Assembly: GCA_001600355.1 (NCBI GenBank)
Contig: BCJU01000001.1
Coordinates: 1,323,178 to 1,387,177 of the forward strand
Length of the DNA: 64,000 nucleotides
Reading direction: 5' to 3'
DNA from: Meira nashicola
Taxonomy: Eukaryota; Basidiomycota; Exobasidiomycetes; Exobasidiales; Brachybasidiaceae
Below, in pieces: positions 59,819 to 64,000 of the stretch. The notes below the pieces were generated by a model. That model worked only from the letters and a program-made list of their open reading frames with translations. It was not told the DNA's origin and did not search any database. The position numbers and the translations under genes are program-made. Every line of letters begins with the position of its first letter. The first letter of the stretch is position 1.

Positions 59819-60607
59819 CTAGATATTTCCCACTGGCACTTTGAACATCTTTCCTGCCAAATCTCGAAGCTCCTTGGCTGCTGGTGTATCTCCTTGGAAA
59901 TTCTTTAATGCTTCCACAATTTCGTCGTATGCTTCATCTGTCAATGTACCTCTGACGTATAAGTCAATTCCTGCTTCAGTGAACAAGGTAGCAGTGAAAT
60001 AAGTAACAAGCCAGATTGGCTCAGTGTTTGTACCATTTGACTCTGCGGGAGCGCCAGCTTGATCGCCGCCATTCTCAACAGCAACAGATGCTTCAGTTGC
60101 TGATTGAGTGAAACGGTCATTATGAGCAACGATTTGCCAATGAGAAGTAAATGGTTTCAAGAAATTATATCCACGCCAAAGATAAGTTGCACCATTGACT
60201 CCTTTTGGATCAATTTTATTACGACCACGAACGATACTTCTTTTTGATCTTGAAGCACCTTTTCCAGGCAAGTGCTTTTCCGTCTTTTTATCTAATTGTT
60301 CCCACCAAATTTCATCAGAAAAAGAAACATTTTTTGTAACTGCATTTTGAGCACCTGCTTTTGCTTTTTGTTCTAAATCTCCTTCTCCACCAGAAGTTGA
60401 ACGAAAACGTGCTTGAGTGATCGAAGAAGGTAGATCATGAGGTGTATAACGACATAAAACGTCACTTCTTGCTTTCCATAAAGGTAATGAAGATCCAACG
60501 ATCATCCAATCTCCCATTAAAGTTTCATATGGGAAATTTTCAACTGATAATTCTGCTGGTACAGGTTTAGCATCCCGAGCGTGAATTTTGTAGCTGCCAA
60601 TTGCCAT
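59819..60607 (-). CDS. Lipocalin/calycin-like protein (tentative)
   Basis: A 262-aa protein without signal peptide. FPYETLMGDWMIVGSSLPLWKARSDVLCRYTP resembles the G-x-W start of a calycin barrel in fungal lipocalin-like proteins, and later strands include YLWRGYNFLKPFTSHWQIVAHND and IWLVTYFTATLFTEAGIDLYVR, with conserved tryptophans. Two basic or Ala/Gly-rich inserts interrupt the barrel. A small hydrophobic ligand would be expected. The family name is a pattern guess. Convergent with CMR1. Confidence 0.5.
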   Translation of the reverse strand: MAIGSYKIHARDAKPVPAELSVENFPYETLMGDWMIVGSSLPLWKARSDVLCRYTPHDLPSSITQARFRSTSGGEGDLEQKAKAGAQNAVTKNVSFSDEIWWEQLDKKTEKHLPGKGASRSKRSIVRGRNKIDPKGVNGATYLWRGYNFLKPFTSHWQIVAHNDRFTQSATEASVAVENGGDQAGAPAESNGTNTEPIWLVTYFTATLFTEAGIDLYVRGTLTDEAYDEIVEALKNFQGDTPAAKELRDLAGKMFKVPVGNI

Positions 60608-61104
60608 TTTGAAGGTTGTTTGGGTGACGGGAAAGTGATGGTAGAGAGAGTTTAGAATTTCAAACGTGCACTCTTAAAAGGAAAAGTGTGCATACATTCT
60701 ACTTAAACTTTGTTCCACGGATTTCCAGTTTCAGTTCTTAGAAGACACTGACAGTGATTTTATGAACAACAACAGTCCAACACTAAACGACGCGTCTTAG
60801 ACAAGAAGCACAGCGAAGCGCAGAACAAGCCATTGACGCAAATATGGCCTGATGTTCCAATTCTACTTTGACTTCCTTTGCTTACTCAATGTTATAGAGC
60901 CCACTTGTACACAAACTTAGGCGCCCGGTTCAGCGCAGCGCTCTATTCTAATATTAGACTACTGACTTTTACGCATAAATTGTTGAATTATAGATTAAAA
61001 AAATGAATACAATCATATTATTTAACGGGTTAATCCGGACAAAAGACAGATTCCTTGGTTTTCCATTAAAAAAAATACTTCTTTTGAGGAAAAGAATAAA
61101 AAGT
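60608..61104. other. Intergenic, no gene seen
   Basis: 497 bp between the lipocalin-like gene's promoter and the 3' end of the isocyanide synthase gene. A GCGCAGCGC palindrome-like motif occurs near 60931-60945. Confidence 0.4.
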
Positions 61105-63053
61105 TCAATTGACGTGCACCCTCCATAATTCACGATGACCTTGTTCGAAAGCTGTACGTGTATGATGTGTTGTAGCATTATCGTTAAAGATGAAATCTCC
61201 TTCGGACCATTGATGACGATACATAACTCTACGGTCATACATTAATTGTGTTAACCTTTCACATAATGATTCTCCTTTTGTTTTATCTAATTCCACCACT
61301 TCTACGATCGTTGGCTCACTTGTTTTTGCAATACATTTCGTTGCAGGCCAAGGTTCATGAAAACGAAATACATCTTTTTGCGTGATTGGATGAGGAGAGA
61401 TAAAAGGTAATACCAATTCTTGTCCTCCAAATGCTTGATTTGCAACTGTGAATGTTCTCCAATTTAACTTTTTTAAATTTTCTAAAGTGATTGATTCTGG
61501 TCCCAATAAAGCTAACATGTTCCTTGAAGAAGAAAATAAAGTTAATCCGCCTATTTGTTGAGAAGCAGCTTTATTGCGAAACATTTGAAAGAGTGGCGGA
61601 ACTGATTTGACTTTCCCTGTCTCTTTATCAGTTTCAGTTTTGAATACTCCATCGTAATGGTATGGCATCGCTTCGTTGGTTAAAACGTTATTCATATTAA
61701 AGTTTGCATTCTCTTTAACCTCTAAAATATCACCGAAAGGCCACATTTGAATTTCACCAAGCTGTGAAGCTTTTTCACGAAAGATTTCTTTTTTGACTTC
61801 CATAGAAAATCCTCTTAGCAATAAAGGAGCAGTAGAAAGTGCAAGATTGCGAACCGATTTCATATCAACATCTTCAAAACGAAATGGTCCATGATTATGA
61901 ATAGGTCTAACGACCATTCCACAAGGATATAAAGGCTCAAAATCAAGCTTTAAGCCTGACCATTTGAACAATTGACTCTTTTCACGTAAGAGCCAAGGCT
62001 GACCTTTTGCATTCTTGATCACTTCAAATCGATCTTTGTCCATAGTAGAAGCATCGACGATTACTACGCTCGCATCTTTTAGAATTGCCACTGCTCCGTG
62101 CCAAGGTGTAATAAAATTAGGGTTTGTAGAAGGAGGGAAAAGGTCGAAAGTGATTTTATCCAAATTGTTCGATTCATGAATGGATAATCTAATACTATCC
62201 GGACTTGTTTTGGCAATCAAAGCAGCATATGCCTAAAATAAAAAATCAATCATAGTAAGTATACTGTTTTATTCAACAATGTGGTATAGAAAACTTACCT
62301 TTCCTCGCTTTATCATTGCTTTTTGTACATTCTCTTTATTTTGATCATTATAACCTGTAAGAACGTTGTCATAATGTTTCTTTGTTGCATTTATGTTTTC
62401 ATTTTCGTAAAATTGATTTGATGAATATTCTGTTTCAAGTATTTGACGAAGCTCTTGATTTTGGTTAAAGTATTCTTGTTGCGAATTGGTAAAAGTGTCA
62501 TCATTCTTTCGTAATCCTATTGGACGTATAAATCTTAAATGTTTTAGGCCAAGATCTTTTGCCATTTCTCTTAAAGCATGACCATACTCAAAAGCCTCCA
62601 TTTCATCAATTTGTAATAAATCTAAGAGAAAGTGAATGAATAAGTAAAAAATTAGCAAGTGAGATCTATAAATAACTATCCACCCTACTCACCGCCATAA
62701 ACTGAAGCATCGGAAACGATTGTAACTGTTGCTCCCGGTTGATATATTTCTTGAATAGAATCTGCAAAAACATTTAAAGTTTGCAAAGCAATTTCTTCAG
62801 ATTTATCGGGTAAAGAACTTAAAGTAGAACGTGAACCATTTGCGCGAATTGGTGCTTTGAAAGGGAAAGCAGGTAAAATGAAATCGATTGGCCGTTCTTG
62901 ATGGATATAATCTTCAAGTTTTGATTGTAGTACTTGCTTTTGTTGTTCGAATTGATCGGTTATATGGCTTGAACGGAAACGATAATCACCGATCAAGCCA
63001 ACAATCTTTTTAGCCAAAGAAACATTTGGCGATATATTCTTTATTGAAGGCAT
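61105..63053 (-). CDS. Isocyanide synthase fused to TauD/TfdA Fe(II)/2-oxoglutarate dioxygenase
   Basis: Exons 63053-62693, 62621-62299 and 62232-61105 give 603 aa; introns GTGAGT...AG and GTAAGT...AG. Residues ~1-325 are a DIT1/PvcA (PF05141) isocyanide synthase: IDFILPAFPFKAP, TIVSDASVYGGDLLQIDE (across the first splice), AMIKRGKAYAALI (across the second) and IRLSIHESNNLDKITFDL, then TPWHGA. Residues ~326-603 are a TauD-like dioxygenase with iron ligands His420 and Asp422 (YHYDGV), a distal His at 584/585 (TTHHTRTAF) and Arg595/599 for 2-oxoglutarate. The family turns an amino-acid amine into an isonitrile; the second domain probably oxidises or desaturates the product. An MFS gene follows on the same strand. 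Confidence 0.92.
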
Positions 63054-63560
63054 TATGAAAAGCTGAGAGTTTACAATATAAAAGGCTAAGTCGTAAGAAT
63101 GTAGATTTTACAAGAAATGGCCACTATTTATATCCCATACTATTTTGTAATCGAGCTACATTTTAGTATGTTTGGCGTTCATATGAAATCATTCACTCGC
63201 TTAATCCGCGCATATAAAATATCCTATCAGTGAATTGCTTTAGCTCCTTTTTTTGAAAATACAAACCAATTACGGATCTAATCACGGACTCCGACGGATT
63301 CCTTTTTTTTATCTTTAGCGTTGGAAAAGAGAGCAATAAAAATTGTGATATGTCTATTTCACACTTTTTAAACGAGCAAGCAAACAAGAAAAAAATAAGA
63401 AATTAAGAGACCCATGGAGTCTGCTCAATGTAAATCTCGATCAATAGATAGACAAAATTAGAATCTTATCATCAACACACAAATAGCAATAGTGAAGAAA
63501 AGTATAAATTTCAAATTATATAATTCGACAAAATAACTTTACATTACGCAGAAAGGTTAA
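63054..63560. other. Intergenic, isocyanide synthase promoter and MFS 3' UTR
   Basis: 507 bp with no gene. A TATAAATA at 63125-63132 (minus strand) belongs to the synthase. Confidence 0.45.
63125..63132 (-). promoter_or_regulatory. TATA box of isocyanide synthase gene
   Basis: TATAAATA on the minus strand, 72 nt upstream of ATG 63053. Confidence 0.6.
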
Positions 63561-64000
63561 TTAAGCTTGCACTTTTTCTTCTTTCTGTTCATTATTCTGT
63601 TGATGATCGAATCTATGATCACGAACGAAAAAGATGACAATGAAAAATGCTATTGCCGCAAAAGCGATGCCTAACCAATATGCTCCCCTATAAGCCATTA
63701 TTGTATTGGTGCCTTCAGCATTGTTGACGTGCGTTTCAACAGTTGAAGCAATTCCTAAGCCGATACTGATAGAATATTGAACCACAGTTGAGATAAATGA
63801 TCCTGCAACGCCTTGCTCTTCAGGCAAAACTGAATTTGAAATAATGATTCCAGAAGATGCGAAAGAAAGATCTGGTCCTCCAACGACGAATAAACATGCT
63901 GGGAAGATGAAAGCCCAATAAACGTTTGAATAATTTGCAAAGCTCATCAAAAGATTTCCTATAAAGAAAGAAAACATTGAAACCCCAAAGATATATTGAG
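63561..64000 (-). CDS. C-terminal part of an MFS drug/H+ antiporter-like transporter (cut by window edge)
   Basis: The minus-strand frame is open to the right edge, so the 5' end lies outside. About 146 residues are seen: three to four membrane segments with VVGGPDLSFASSGIIISNSVLPEEQGVAGSFIST, the typical helix 11 region of DHA2-type exporters, then YRGAYWLGIAFAAIAFFIVIFFV and a charged tail. An ATG at 63975-63977 is internal. Its position next to the isocyanide synthase, same strand, suggests product export or self-protection. Confidence 0.8.
   Translation of the reverse strand, partial: QYIFGVSMFSFFIGNLLMSFANYSNVYWAFIFPACLFVVGGPDLSFASSGIIISNSVLPEEQGVAGSFISTVVQYSISIGLGIASTVETHVNNAEGTNTIMAYRGAYWLGIAFAAIAFFIVIFFVRDHRFDHQQNNEQKEEKVQA

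Noticed and set aside
1..64000. tRNA genes
   Set aside because: No B-box (GGTTCGANTCC) with matching A-box and acceptor stem was found on either strand by eye.

Overview
The window is from a fungal nuclear genome. Nearly all genes are long ATG-initiated ORFs, with short introns (about 55-85 nt) that start GTGAGT/GTAAGT and end in AG after CTAAC/CTGAC-like branch sites. Protein families (Mgr2, Rrg9, Kti12, Ytp1, Atg22, Cmr1, Zn2Cys6 factors, alpha-arrestin), Kex2-type and GPI-type secreted proteins and the style of protein extensions point to a yeast-like or plant-associated basidiomycete, perhaps Ustilaginomycotina. That placement is inference; no rRNA or tRNA is present to fix it. There are about 36 credible protein genes, one 100-N assembly gap (21595-21694) and two isolated Ns (28381, 28384). 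No CRISPR, insertion sequence or transposon was seen.

Layout. 1-8.6 kb: tail of a membrane protein, KTI12, a DUF1295 membrane protein, five-exon MGR2, a small secreted protein, a gene-poor 2.3 kb, and a NADAR-domain protein. 8.6-25.6 kb: a GPI-anchored GH79 enzyme, an epsilon-adaptin-like protein, then a rearranged block. A ~1.03-kb unit (3' end of the adaptin-like gene plus a small secreted protein gene) was duplicated in tandem, and the second copy is now split between 14175 and 25540 in opposite orientations. This is what an 11.4-kb inversion would leave. The block between holds a WW protein, Atg22, an alpha/beta hydrolase, a repeat-rich secreted protein, an ADC-like protein and a nitrilase. 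25.6-46.2 kb: a Zn2Cys6 factor, an MCT-type transporter, a GPI protein, an SDR, urease accessory UreD, SND2/TMEM208, Ytp1, an arrestin, a remarkable Rrg9/RsfS composite protein, alanine-glyoxylate aminotransferase, NAD(P)HX dehydratase, a GFA enzyme and threonine aldolase. 46.2-60.6 kb: an unknown membrane protein, GH5_7 mannanase, a PB1-ZZ protein, a crotonase, an amino-acid transporter, Cmr1 and a lipocalin-like protein. 60.6-64 kb: an isocyanide synthase fused to a TauD-type dioxygenase, followed by an MFS transporter cut by the window edge. These look like the left end of a small natural-product cluster.

Functional themes are mitochondrial biogenesis (MGR2, RRG9/RsfS, possibly YTP1), metabolite repair and glyoxylate/glycine/threonine metabolism (NAXD, AGX1, GLY1), nitrogen use (UreD, nitrilase, amino-acid transporter), secreted polysaccharide enzymes and effector-like small proteins, and one secondary-metabolite locus. 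The four items most worth following are the isocyanide synthase locus, the exact inversion breakpoints, the Rrg9 segment lying inside an RsfS domain, and the 9-nt microexon of MGR2.
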